From Metaphire vulgaris (Eukaryota > Annelida > Clitellata > Crassiclitellata > Megascolecidae): a stretch of DNA of 64,000 nt. Shown one piece after another: positions 22,347 through 33,297 of the stretch; position 1 is the stretch's first letter; every line of letters begins with the position of its first letter. The DNA lies in assembly GCA_018105865.1 (NCBI GenBank), contig JACLAT010000046.1, forward strand, positions 522,501-586,500. Reading direction: 5' to 3'. The notes below the pieces were generated by a model that ran no database searches, was not told the origin of the DNA, and saw only the letters and a program-made list of their open reading frames with translations. Position numbers and translations under genes: made by a program.

Positions 22347-22359
22347 CAGAATTCAATAG

Positions 22360-23189
22360 GAATTAGACCAGAATTTGCCTCTGTAGTCTGTAGGCCTAGC
22401 CATAAATAGAAGCCAATGAATTGCCTCTAGGGAAAGAAGTTGATGGTAGTTCACCTGTTCCTGGGAGGGGGAAGCCCTCTCTCCGAACAAATTCCTCTTT
22501 CTTTTTTTGGTACTCCGCGGTGCTGGCTCCCGGTGTTTGGGTTTATAGTGGCTGGGAGCAGTGGGAGGAGAAACTAAGAGACAATTCTGTACGTTTGTAA
22601 TTCTTATATTATAACCACAATCGACGCACTGCATAATAGTGCATATTCCTACATATAAAGCGAGGCTATCGCCCCAAACAATGCATATAACCAAACAATC
22701 TCACAGTCCAAGACAAACCATGTAAGCCAACAATTTATATATGACACGATTTTCACGACCAGTTGCAACTGAGCAAGCCTCCTCCTGAGTCCCAGTGGCA
22801 GTGCCAGTACTAATGTCAGGGCCATACCCATAATCCTCATCATCTGCACCGGCTGCACTAACATGATCATTAAGGTCCGAATGCTTACTCAATACCTGTA
22901 CACATAGAAGTTCGTTGATTGATTGACTTAGTTGGGAGAATACGTATAATTTGATCTTTGATCTTCTGTTGATAATAAAGATCAAAATCACCGAAAAAGT
23001 GATTTAAAGTCAGAGTCAAAGATCACTAGTAAAAAGTGATCTAGATCAAAGATTAAAGATCATGAATTGTGATCTTAGATCGTGATCTTTGATCTTTTAA
23101 TCCAAGATCACTCCGAACACTGTATATATATAATCTTCTTCTTCATCATCGTCATCATCAGCTCAAATTCCTCTCACGAGCCGTCGAGT
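22360..23189. other. no gene; GATC-rich hairpin region
   Basis: At 22950-23105 the sequence is built from AGATCA, GATCTTTGATC and AAAGTGATC in both orientations and could fold back extensively. The ends TTTAAAGTCAGAGTC and ACTCCGAACACTG are not clear termini. 22360-22950 shows short minus-strand frames without family features. Confidence 0.45.
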
Positions 23190-23880
23190 GTACTGTAGGC
23201 CTAATGGTTATATTGGTCACCCCGAAGTCAAACCTTTGGCTGATGATACATAATCGTGAAAGTTATCTGCATGCTCTCTCTTTGACATGTCTATGTATAC
23301 AGTATAGCATTAAGCAGCGTTGCAAGTTTCACGGCACAATGTCATGCTGCAATTGTGTGCTATGCGACATACAAAACTCCTCAGGCAAAAACCTACTCAG
23401 GTAGGCCTATGGTTATATTCATCATCATCCTCAGGTAGTCTAGACAAAATCATGCTACACATTCCAACCAATCGGAGTTCGCCAATTACTCGCATGATAA
23501 ACTCCCATCCTGTGATTTATCTGGCTAGCCCGCACATTCTTATGGTAACAGTGTAGGCCTATATCGAGTCACTGTCTAATGCCGTGTTAAGCGTAGGCTT
23601 TCCTGAAGCGTGTAATGAATCTCTCCTTTTAACCTGGACAACATCCAAAAATAAATAGGGTTGACCGGCAGTAGCCATAGGCCCACGGTGGGTGAAGGTG
23701 AATTGTGGTTGGGCCCTTCCTATGTCCAAAAAGCGTCAAAATGACTTTCTATGTTTAAAACTGCGACGTTTTTACATGAGGTGTATGTGAAAGCTTGAAA
23801 TTAATGGGTAGATATTATTGCATCGATTACTCTGATTAGCTGTCGCCAAGAGAGACGTCATGCATGCATAGGGGCCACCG
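23190..23880 (+). repeat. unclassified dispersed repeat, copy B (empty sites)
   Basis: Parallels copy A: CTTTGGCTGATGATACATAA, GCGTTGCAAGTTTCAC, CATCCTGTGATT, CGCACATTCTTATGGT, AACCTGGACAACATC, TTGGGCCCTTCCTATGTCC, ATGAGGTGTATGTG. It lacks both F3 MITEs and the retroelement block of copy A, so it preserves the pre-insertion arrangement. Confidence 0.7.
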
Positions 23881-24707
23881 AACGAGGATCAGGTAGGCGG
23901 GCAGGCGAGACCGCCGACCACCGCTGAAGAATGTAGGTAGCCTTGTGCAAGGCGTACCTCGCGGCTTAGGTTTCATCTGCACTCCGTGAGGCTACACTGT
24001 GTAACTGAGTCAGCCAAGTTTGAGCTTAAAAAGTACAGACACTTTAATATATGATTTTTGTATGCATGTAAACATGCACTTCAGAAAAGTGATAGAAATT
24101 TGACTATCAAATCATGATCATTGAATCTTGTTACATTTTGGGTGAAGGTGTTACATGTAGGAGCATTGAACATGCTTTGTGCATCGATGAGCTTACTAGT
24201 ATCAGCTCATCGACGTACACATGGACATCAATGTACATTATGGTTTAGTGGATGTTTTTTAATTATCCAAAGCACTAGTGACGAAAAGTTGTGTATGGCA
24301 CTACCTAACTTACAGTATATATGCAAAATGTGATCTTTGAGACTTAATATTTTCTGCCACTAACAGAGCTTTGTGGCGTCATTTGCTATTTTCAACTATG
24401 TTGCCAGTTGTGTTGTCACCACATTTGCTCTGAAAGTTATAGGATGGCGCAATATACGAATCTCAGTTAAGCTAAGCTGCTAATGTAGCCCACTACTATT
24501 CATTGATATTCATTGTGCTGAATGCATTTCAGTTAAAAAATATTTCCAACCTGTGTCATCGATTTTAAAGTCTTTACACTCTAACTCATTTCGTTAATGT
24601 TGATGAAGGCTGTAAAAATATTGCGCCAAAGCCAACATAGGCCTATAGGCTAGTCGTGTCTTTGGTCTGCCAAAGAGAATGAACCAGTGTTTTTTATACA
24701 GACCTGA
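23881..24707. other. no feature recognised
   Basis: A 70-codon plus-strand frame at 24121 has no family features. Nothing else stands out. Confidence 0.45.
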
Positions 24708-24709
24708 TA

Positions 24710-25471
24710 CAGGGTGTCTACGAAAAAAAAACCCCAGCAGGAAAACTATGATTTCTTAAAAGTTCCTAAATATATTTCTATAACAATTTTCATACGTGTA
24801 CAGCACATATTTCCCCACCTTTCTGCCAGTTTTCAACTCATTTGCATGTAAGATGGCTATTTTGTGAGATATCAAAATCAAACTACGATTTTTACTACTC
24901 AGTCGCAGCATGACAGGCCTAAATATCTAGCTTCACATAAATTTGGCTTCATGTCAATTTTGGTAGTGTTAGTAGCAGTTGTTGTTGTTGCAGTAGTAGT
25001 AGTAAAGTTTAAATCGAATGCAAATTTGCAAAAATGTTTTTAAATTCACAGAATTCGACATAACAATAAAAGTTTGATTTAAAACTTTCAAAATGGGTAA
25101 AATATTGAATAAAGATAAGATGCAAATTCAGACATTGCGGGAGCTTGGGTTTGGATACCGAACAATTTTTGCAATTAGGGTTATGGTTAGGGTTAGGGTT
25201 TGCAATTATGCCCGATAACCACCTCGAACAATTGTGGTTTAAGTTGAAATTTCTGGACCATCAATAAAATTTTGTCGGTTGATTCGTAAAAATCGTAGTT
25301 TGACTTTGATATCTCACAAAATAGCCATCTTACATGTAAATGAGATGAAAATTGGCATAAAGGTGGGAAAATATGTGCTGTACACGTGTGAAAATTTTGA
25401 TACATATATATTTAGGAACTTTTAAGAAATCATAGTTTTCCTGCTGGGGGGTTTTTTTCGTAGACACCCTG
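24710..25471 (+). mobile_element. mariner-type element with ~200-bp inverted arms
   Basis: CAGGGTGTCTACGAAAAAAA to the complement of the same, flanked on each side by TA. The arms stay alignable for about 200 bp (AGGAACTTTTAAGAAATCAT, TGTACAGCACATATTT, ATAGCCATCTTACATG in inverted orientation). TA duplication plus the remnant helix-turn-helix inside place it with Tc1/mariner elements. The transposase core is missing. Confidence 0.88.
25093..25158 (+). pseudogene. mariner transposase N-terminus relic
   Basis: An ATG opens MGKILNKDKMQIQTLRELGF followed by GYRTI, the first helix-turn-helix of mariner-like transposases. The frame then runs into a TTAGGG-like repeat and is lost. No catalytic part remains. 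Confidence 0.6.
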
Positions 25472-25739
25472 TAGAGGAAGAAAGCCCCTCCAACCCCCAC
25501 AAAAATGTACCCCCCCCCTATAAAAATTCCAGCACTGACACACATGTTTGCATTGAACTGTGTCTCTTCCCCTCTAGCCAAGTCAAATTCCCCAAAAGCC
25601 TGAGGTCTGGGTAAACACTGGAATGAGCTTGAATATATTGCCTACTGTTGAAGATGTGCTTACGGAGTACCAATGGGCGCTCCAACGAATAAACTCCAAT
25701 CCAACGTGCCCTTCAAGAGATCCTGGCTACCCCACTGTA

Positions 25740-26600
25740 TAGGCCTATTACTGAAATGTTGAAATGTATTATTCTTCCTGGCCGGTAATCTAATATTTGC
25801 TCTACATCTTTCTCAATACACGACTTAGATAGAGAAGTAAGTCTGTCCTGTGTCATAGAGGCTCGCAGATACGTTTTTATTAGCATCAACTGTGAGAAAA
25901 TTCTTTTCCCTGTAGCCACGCTGCCTGAAGCAGTTAAAAAAATGCGGATCCAAATGACACTGTTTGGAAAACGTTCCAAACAATGTGTTGATTTTTCAAA
26001 TTGAATAACTTGCAAAGGCGTTTTCCTCTCTGGCAACATACAAGATATTAGCATTAATTGCGCTTTCTGAATTACTAGCAGATGACTGTGCACTAACGCC
26101 AACAGCTAGAGCAGTGGTTCTCAACCCGGGTCCGCGGACCATAAGTGGTCCGCAAGAGGAGGTCTAGTGGTCCGCGGGGAAGTTTGAAAAACGTAAATAA
26201 AAATTGGACATATATTTTCCAGGTGAAAAATCTGAAAAGTGCGACGAACAAAACAAGGTCATCAGCACAAAAGGTTATCGGCACATTTTTGTGTATTTTG
26301 TACATTTTCAACGTGAAAAAGTATGACAAACTAAAAAGAACAAAAGGTCATCAAGGCCTTTTTGGACAAGATGACTGCTCAAATTATCAGGTGGTCTGCG
26401 AGAAATTTTTTAACTTCAAAAGTGGTCCGTTAGGCGAAGGGAGTTGAGAACCACTGAGCTAGAGTGATGTTAGTTTTCTTTAAACAGTTGGAAAACCAAC
26501 CCATTGCATTGTTGACGCTCTCTACTGTTTGTCTTCTTTTTCCAACGAGATTGAGTACCTGATAACCTTTGACGCTTCATCAAAAAGCTTAAGTTTGACT
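25740..26600 (-). pseudogene. hAT transposase C-terminal fossil
   Basis: On minus, after the insertion is discounted: VLNLVGKRRQTVESVNNAMG (near 26540), then TASGSVATGKRIFSQLMLIK and TYLRASMTQDRLTSLS, a hAT C-terminal dimerisation region (usually SVASAERSFS-KLKLIK-YLRSTM). The key Glu-Arg pair is degraded to GKR. A non-autonomous hAT-like element sits in its middle. 25540-25612, next to it, is the dispersed repeat also seen near 1195. Confidence 0.75.
26112..26456. mobile_element. hAT-like MITE inside hAT fossil
   Basis: A 345-bp element runs from CAGTGGTTCTCAACCCGGG to GTTGAGAACCACTG with perfect 8-bp duplications agctagag (26104-26111, 26457-26464). The subterminal sequence CCGCGGACC and GTGGTCCG is typical of hAT/Charlie-like ends. 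No coding potential. Confidence 0.93.
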
Positions 26601-26775
26601 TAATTTGAAGTTTTAATTTTTTTAATTTATATTTTAAATTACAAATAGCAAGGAAAGATTAACTACCACGTCTGGTTAGATAACCCCATGCCCACTGAAA
26701 TTGGCTTATACATAAAACATGGATATATTTATCAGTTAGAGAATCTGCAACTAAATGTAATATTGACATACATAG

Positions 26776-26956
26776 GCCTACTACTAACAACCTGACCCGC
26801 TGCCTCATGGATACACTGACCTTTGCCCGGCCGACAAACCACCCTGCCTATAGCTATTTCAAGAAAGATTAAGCGCATAAGAATAAGCAGCTACTGCTGT
26901 ACTGCTTCCCAGGGCGCTGTAGAAGTTTACGAGATTTTACTTTACTTTACTTTACT
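26776..26956 (+). pseudogene. L2-like LINE 3' tail
   Basis: TGACCCGCTGCCTCATGGAT, CCGGCCGACAAACCACC, AAGAATAAGCAGCTACTGC, GGGCGCTGTAGAAGTTTACG and (TTTAC)n. Same 3' end as 12519-14290. Confidence 0.85.
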
Positions 26957-27426
26957 ATAAAGATCGAAATACTAATTGAATCGGAATAACTTGAAAAGGT
27001 GCAAAGAAATCAAACAATAACTATTAATTGATCTGTTCCATAAGCAAACATTTTCAATTTAAATGAAAATATGCATTATAATTAAATTTCTTGGTAAAAA
27101 TGGCTCGTCTTGACGCCCCATTGATCTTGGCGCCCTAGGAAACTGTCTGCTTTACCTGTGCCTAGGGTTGGCCCCGGCGCGGCCTAAATGCGATCTCAAA
27201 AATTTTTCAAACGGCGTATACGGTAATTTAAAGAAATTTAAATTCACAGACCGCACAGTCGTCTCCAAGATGACTCTTTCCACAGAACCAAAAATCCACC
27301 GCCACCAGTCTCGTTTCAGGCGTCTAGACGGAGAAGACGGCTACCGACCATAACCACCACCACTACCATCAGTGTCGGTCATGAATCACAGAGGCGAAGG
27401 CAGAAGCGGCAGCGGCTCCATCAGCG

Positions 27427-27705
27427 GCACAAGCGGTTCAGGAAAGAAAAGTATCATTTCAATCCAGCCAATCACGGCGACCCGCTGCTCACTATTTTTA
27501 GATCGACGTAAAACCCCCATATAGCTCCAGTTCCAATACCGGATGCTATCAATAGATTTCTAATACAGAAAGTTATCAATCGATGGTACTTAAAATACAT
27601 CCAAAAAAAATTGAAAACAGCGAGCTTTAATTAAGCTCCCTTAAGTTTAAGTTCAGTGCAAGAGTGCTGGATTGAAATGACACTTTTCTTTCCTGAACCG
27701 CTTGT
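27427..27705. repeat. foldback element, ~40-bp arms
   Basis: AAGCGGTTCAGGAAAGAAAA with ATCATTTCAATCCAGC (27430-27468) is mirrored by GCTGGATTGAAATGA with TTTCTTTCCTGAACCGCTT (27666-27703). The spacer of about 200 bp has no coding signal. Outer termini are not clear. The region 27000-27410 before it holds nothing recognised. Confidence 0.7.
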
Positions 27706-27719
27706 TCAGCGGCGGCCCT

Positions 27720-28453
27720 TTCATCGGCCGAAGGGATTACTCAACGTGAGACAGCGCTGAGCGAATCGTCCCTTTACCCCCCCTTCCTACCCGTAGCATC
27801 GAGCATCGCTTTGAACGACGACGGCGTGTATTGGTCGGCGGACTTCGGCTGGCGACGGTGATAAGGGATGGAAAACACGTGTGCATAAAAAAAGCGACAA
27901 GAAAGAAAAGCGACAAGCATCCTTTGTTAATAGATATGAGAAGAAGCCACTGTACTTTGCTCAGTGCATTACTAGGATTTGTCTGAGGGCAGAGGCTGTA
28001 CTGTGTAAAGTTTGTGCTTAGTTTATTTGTTTATTATTAGGTTTGTGTGTGTGTTTTTTAATTATTTAGTTTTGTTCAGCTGATTTGTGTTTTCCTTGGT
28101 TGTGTACTACTGGCTGTGTACTACTCTTGTTATGCTGTGGTTGTCACGAATAAAGATGATTTATAACCTTTCCGTCTGCGTCTGTTTTATAACCATCACA
28201 ACCACCACCACCAGCAACCGCACAACTAGCACCAATGCCATCACATATAAATCGTGTCGCCTGGTTATATATACTGTCAGGTTATAATGTCAGTCAGGCC
28301 GGATATATTGGATTTGACCCGATCTTGAGTGAATTTGATTTGACACATCACTGGCTGATGTTTATATATGAAGTGACACTAAAGGAATTTCATGATGACG
28401 TCGATGATGAGGACGAGGACGATGAAAATCAAGCATTCAAACTTAGTCTACAG

Positions 28454-28456
<3 letters not shown>
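27720..28456. other. no feature recognised
   Basis: GC-rich at 27700-27870, then TG- and CAC-rich. A frame rich in Asp/Glu (28380-28430) precedes the TTA run and is not convincing as a gene. Confidence 0.4.

Positions 28457-28522
<66 letters not shown>
28457..28522. repeat. (TTA)n microsatellite
   Basis: About 66 bp of TTA units. Confidence 0.95.
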
Positions 28523-28524
<2 letters not shown>

Positions 28525-28814
28525 AATGACAAGGATAACTAATAAGTTCCTATTAAAGCGCAGAGTTTAAAAATATTTCAAATGAACGCCAGTATAACAT
28601 GTCCTTCAATTCGTCTTAAACTTATGAGTTATGACAAATGAATGAATTGCAATCCATGCGCAAATGGAAAATCTCGATTCAGTGTTTTTGAAAAATAAGT
28701 CAGTCATAAGTAAGTTAATAATAATAAATCGTCGTGCGCTGATTGATGAATTTACTCGCCATAAAGTTTGAGCCTTGGCTATAAAATAACAGCCGTAAAA
28801 CGGCCATTCTTTGT

Positions 28815-29137
28815 CAGTGGCGGTCCCACCATGTTGATGACTGGAGATGCATCCTCCCACCGGGGTTCCGGATGACCTTTTTTGCTCGTCAGCCTATTTT
28901 CCGGTGAGTTTTTTAATTAACTCGGGGCAGGAGGGGAAAATTAGTGAAAATACTGCGAATTACCTTCTTTTTTAGCTTGTCAACCTTTTTTGCAAGGTTT
29001 ATTAACATTTAGCGGGCAAATAATGGCCCTTTTCTCTATTTTCTTTTGTTTTTTCTTCTTCACTTTGCATCCCCAACACCAACTTCCTATACATTTGTTT
29101 CATTTCCCCCCACCTAGAATTCCTGGAACCGCCACTG
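28815..29137. mobile_element. MITE F3
   Basis: CAGTGGCGGTCCCACCATG to the complement of TTCCTGGAACCGCCACTG. Flanks ttctttgt and ttcttagt match in 7 of 8. The 323-bp body includes CCGGGGTTCCGGATGACC and TTTTTTGCAAGG, as in 17283-17761. Confidence 0.88.
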
Positions 29138-29339
29138 TTCTTAGTCATAATTTGCTATTTTGTGAGAAAAAAACCTGTATGTGATATGCAAAAGCGCTAT
29201 TGCAAATTTCGGAATCAACATAGGCCTACGTGAAAACGTAAAGACCAGTTACAGTCCTTCAAACATCGAAAAGCGTGCGGCATAGTGTAATGAGTTCCAA
29301 AAACTGCGCAAGTGTATGAAATAAAAGCCATATTATCTG

Positions 29340-29610
29340 AAGGATCTCGTAAATACTGGTCACATATGCATCAATTATTTGGGCCGATGGTTATTCGCGC
29401 TCTTTCATCATTATCTCCAAAGGGAATCCGTTACTTTGCAATTCGTTACCTGGCGTTGTGTCGGAAGCTGTCTCTGCGAAATCCTTTCTTAGGAACTTAA
29501 AAACACACTTATTTAATATCGGATTTTACTGATAGAATTATGTCAAAGCGCTTTTGTCGTAGGCCTTAGCCTTGTTTACTGCGCTGGAGAAATTGTCTAG
29601 AAATAATAAT
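29340..29610 (+). pseudogene. CR1-like LINE C-terminus and tail
   Basis: Codons from about 29437 read CNSLPGVVSEAVSAKSFLRN then LKTHLFNIGFY and a stop, the usual end of CR1-like polymerases. The 3' part TTTACTGCGCTGGAGAAATTG leads to an AATAATAAT tail. The upstream frame is broken. Confidence 0.75.
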
Positions 29611-29619
29611 AATTATCTC

Positions 29620-30192
29620 TATACTTAGCGCTTTCGTGAACGTCAATGCTCTTGCTCCTTCTTCTCTGTCTGTACACTGTATGTATGTCTCTCTTCGTGT
29701 GCATGCCTCCTTTTCCCTCTCTGTCTGTCTCTATTCCCGTTCGATGGTTATACGCAGGAAAAAGCGTGGAAAGGAAAATGGAATTTTCTTGGGAAAATCA
29801 TAATGTATTTTTTCAAGGTTCCACGACAATTCGTCTAACGACTTTTCGCCCACGACACCGTCTACAGACTTTTGGCTTACCGACAATAGGTCTATCGAGC
29901 AATTGGACGGCCGACACTTGGTCTACTGACATCGAATATTCGAATTGGACATCGAATGTCCTAAATGATCATTGAATGTCACGGAAAACAAATATTTTAA
30001 ATTTCAACTGAAATAAAATTAAAGCCGACGCATCTAAACAAGTTCTTCTTACTTGCAAATGGACCGGGGAAACTGTTAAGGTGTGCTTAAAAGGAACTAA
30101 ATTTGAGTGTTTATATCAGAAAAAAACAGTATTGTAGTTGTATAAATTTAATAATATACAAAATAAAGGCTCTCTATGCAATAGGCTACTAA
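29620..30192. other. no gene; GACA/CGAC motif repeat at 29820-29960
   Basis: ACGACAATTCGTCTAACGAC, ACGACACCGTCTACAGAC and CATCGAATGTC motifs recur loosely at 53825-53950, 58900-58980 and 60595-60665, pointing to small inverted-repeat elements with unclear ends. Confidence 0.4.
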
Positions 30193-30470
30193 CAGTGGCG
30201 TAGCCAAAGGGGTGGGTGGGAGTTAAACCCCTTGACAAGCAAAAAGGTCGTCACTTATTATTTCGCTTAGCTAGCTAGTTATATAGTTATAATAACGGTA
30301 TAGTGGTATATGAGCGCGGATAGCAACAGCTTATACAACTATATTGATATATTTGTGATGTTTTTCTTTTTTTTTGTTTCCCTAAACCCGATTTTTGATA
30401 ACACCCATTAAACAAATGTTTGGTGGGCGAGCCAAGGGACGTTTAACCACCCCTCTTGGCTACGCCGCTG
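30193..30470. mobile_element. MITE F1
   Basis: CAGTGGCGTAGCC to the complement of GGCTACGCCGCTG. The body includes CTTGACAAGCAAAAAGGTCG, CTATATTGATAT and AAACCCGATTTT, closely matching 1419-1744. The target duplication is not clear. Confidence 0.8.
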
Positions 30471-30644
30471 GCCCTGCTCCTCTTGCGTAGGCAGCAGCGG
30501 AAGGCTCACCGCTCCAGCGGCGTCTAACAGGCAAGCCACTGAAGCCAGGCACCGCCGAGACCTCCTTATAATAAAATATCTCGCGTAACTATCGATCGAC
30601 AGCATCGCCAAAATTGGAGCCGGTATTTTCCGGACTACTTGGTA

Positions 30645-30960
30645 GCCCTGGTTCACCGACTTCCGTCTACTAACAGGCTCAGCTCAGCTCAGATCCGGGC
30701 GAGATGTTAAGTTGGTCGTTCCTCCTTCTTCACGGACGGTGAAATTTGGAGAAAGATCGTTCATGCAAGGAAATGCTATTCTTTGGAATGCGTTACCTAG
30801 TGACGTAACAAGAGAGTCGAACCCGGAATTATTCGCAAAGAAACTCAAAACTCACCTTTATCGGACGTCGTACGAACTGTAAAGCGCTCCTGACTTTGGC
30901 CTTTTCCCATGTTTTTTGCGCTATAGAAATTGACTTGTTAACTTAACTTTAACTTAACTT
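30645..30960 (+). pseudogene. CR1-like LINE C-terminus (copy 1)
   Basis: Reads YLVALVHRLPSTNR, RDVKLVVPPSSRTVKFGERS, NAILWNALPSDVTRESNPEL and FAKKLKTHLYRTSYEL, with a stop before GCGCTATAGAAATTGACTTG and an AACTT-type tail. A short CAGCTC repeat disturbs the frame near 30680. It is nearly identical to 38131-38467, so this family was active relatively recently. Confidence 0.88.
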
Positions 30961-30964
30961 ATAG

Positions 30965-31080
30965 CATAAAGTGTCATACCCGAAAAATGTCCGGGCGGAC
31001 ACTTAATGGCAACCACAAGGTTTCCCGCGGACGGTTCATAGCGCCATGAAATGTCCGTAAGAAATGTCCGGGTTAGCCTA
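30965..31080. repeat. GGACACTT/ATGTCCG inverted-repeat element
   Basis: AAATGTCCGGGCGGACACTT and ATGAAATGTCCG motifs in both orientations, similar to 8080-8215. Confidence 0.5.
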
Positions 31081-31144
31081 CCAACAAGTGACCGGCCCAT
31101 TCCAAAATAATCTGTTAAAGTTATTAATATTGACATCACAGCAC

Positions 31145-32752
31145 CAGTGGCGTAACCAGTGTCAAAATGTAACCCGGGCAGCTGACCATGGGCTGTCCAT
31201 AAATTACGCAAGCAATTTTTGGGCGAATTTTAACCCCCTCCCCCTTATCAACAGTTGTCACACTTTTCAAACTCCTTCCTCTTTTGTTTACGTAATTTGT
31301 GGACAGTCACTCAACAAAAATATTTTTAAAAATTAACATGAGGATTTTAAACTGATCCCATTCCACGAGGCAAGTTCAGACAACGCAAGTGCTCAACAGA
31401 TGAATTTCAAAGAGTGAATCCATAGACCCCTACCTTTGATCCGTTGCGTGCTGCCAATCAGGTACACCAAATGGTACGCTTTCTTTGCTCTGGTAACGAC
31501 AACAGAAGAAATACGCAGCATCTTGCTGGACAGAAGTAGTCAACCATGGAAATTCTGCAATATAGTAACTTTGGAAACGACGTTTGGCTGATTTCTTGGC
31601 TCCAAAATATTTCCATGTGTAGGCCAATGTATGCAATTTAGGCTACACTGGGCTATCTAGTTCTCTGGAAATGTCCTCTGGGACCTTATTCAGAGGCTGA
31701 TACTGTTTATTCTGGTCAATTCTAGAGTTCGCAACGACGCCGATATTTTAACTGTCTGGCAAATTATGACTAGCTGCAATCGACGAAGAAATAGTTTGGC
31801 ATACTTCATCTGATGTTTCTAAGCATAAGTCAGTTATGTTCAGCTCTTTAGAATTCATGAGAAATCCAAACGCAGGCAACTTTTACAATCCGGACGCTGT
31901 TATCCGTGAAAATATGCCTTTCAATTTCAAAAATATGACTATTCGCGAAATTTTTAGTAAAACAATAAATTTACTCTTGGCGCGAACTTGTAATAAGAGT
32001 CAACTCTTAAAGCACACCCCCACCTGCTCTGATATCATACAAAGGAATTTTAGGAATGCTCTCTTAATGTCAATGTACCTTATTTGTTGCCCAGTGCTGA
32101 CCTTCCCGTTTCCGACCAAATACACATGGAAATCGGAGTACCCTCTCGGGTCAAAAAGGTCAAATCTCAAAGCAGCTGCGATTTGCTTCTAAGGGTGGTC
32201 GACCCGACCCAAGGCAATTAAATATAGTATTAAACAGTCTTGGACCCGACCCGACGAGGGTCTTTGGAGCGCAGAGGTCAAAGCCACTTCATCTGCCTGC
32301 TATCCCTGGTATCAGTCAGCCACGGCCAGAGCAACAATTATCACCTTACACTGTACCTAGCGTCCACTTCGGTAGAGGAAGATGCAGAGGGATTGAACAT
32401 AGACTACTAGTTGTCCATGGATTGAATGGTCCATAGGGGCAGGCGATTACCGCCATAACTGAAATTCGATATATCGCGTAGATACATATACATGCCAAAC
32501 GATGACTATAGTAATTACTGCACTTAATTCTAGCTGATACCTGTCACCTGTGAAACACGTTTTCCAGACACTAGTTTTAGACTATTAGAATAGTATTGCA
32601 ATAACATACATGGCAGTGCAAAAGCAAGTTTATCCAAATACTAAAGGCATAATTTAAAAAAAATTCAACCCGGGCAGAAATTTTTCAACCCGGGCAGAAA
32701 GCAAAGTAACCCGGGTATTGCCCGTAATTGCCCGGGCGTGGTTACGCCACTG
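31145..32752. mobile_element. 1.6-kb hAT-like element, CAGTGGCGTAACCA ends
   Basis: CAGTGGCGTAACCAGTGTC to the complement of GTGGTTACGCCACTG with perfect 8-bp duplications cacagcac (31137-31144, 32753-32760). AACCCGGGCAG motifs lie just inside both ends. The longest inner frame (31836-32192, 118 codons) does not look like a transposase. At 31190-31308 a GGCTGTCCATAAATTACG block faces GTAATTTGTGGACAGTC, perhaps an older nested element. A partial relative is at 58310-58417. Confidence 0.9.
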
Positions 32753-32794
32753 CACAGCACACTAAAATGTTCATACACTGTAAAAAAACGAAGC

Positions 32795-32960
32795 GGGGTA
32801 AGTAAGTAATTAAGTACAATTACTTCGTAAATTCATATAGCGCTTTGTGGGTAGTACAGTAGTATCTGCTTATTTGTATGCGCTTAATCTTTCTTGAAAT
32901 AGCTATTAGCAGAGTGGTTTGTCGGCCGTGGAAAATTAGGTCGGTGTATCCACGATGCGG
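32795..32960 (-). pseudogene. L2-like LINE 3' tail
   Basis: The minus strand reads GACCTAATTTTCCACGGCCG, ACAAACCACTCTGC, AAGATTAAGCGCATACAAAT, GCGCTATATGAATTTACG and a (TTAC)n tail. Same family as 12519-14290. Confidence 0.82.
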
Positions 32961-33117
32961 CATGTAACCATGGAAATCACACGATGGATCTATCGTGCGA
33001 GGAATTGGTGAACTCTGATTGGTTGGAATTTGTAGCGTGATTTTGTCTAAACGTTAGACATCAACAGCCAAAGGACTGGCATGCAGTGGCGGTTCCACCA
33101 TGTTGATGACTGGAGAT

Positions 33118-33297
33118 CAGTGGCGGCTCCAGGGTGGAGGGCGTTGGGGTGGCAACTTCTAATCATAAGGGGGCCAACCAATTGTTGTTAGGTATGTATT
33201 ATTAACCCCTTAACCGTGTATTTAACTGTAACTCAATGTAAAATGGACGGATATATCCGGGATCCCCAGTTAAGGGGTTAAGTATAGGGTCCCAGCA
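33118..33297. mobile_element. MITE F2 nested in F3
   Basis: CAGTGGCGGCTCCAGG followed by the reversed F2 body (GGGGTGGCAACTTCTAATCA, GGGGCCAACCA, TTAAGTATAGGGTCCCA). Its far terminus is missing, and the sequence passes straight into the F3 right end, so this is a truncated or recombined copy. Confidence 0.75.
33206..33277 (-). mobile_element. 72-bp TTAA element (copy 1)
   Basis: CCCCTTAACCGTG to CCCAGTTAAGGGG, flanked by TTAA at 33202-33205 and 33278-33281. The uninterrupted F2 sequence at 8950-8980 holds a single TTAA at the corresponding spot (its reverse reads CATTAAGTATAGGG), giving an empty-site comparison. Contains the 12-bp palindrome CGGATATATCCG. Confidence 0.93.

Noticed and set aside
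25177..25199. True telomere or chromosome end
   Set aside because: Only about three TTAGGG-like units, inside a transposon, with sequence continuing on both sides.
31836..32192. 118-codon ORF in the 1.6-kb hAT-like element as its transposase
   Set aside because: No hAT, BED or dimerisation motif. Composition looks like random AT-rich sequence.
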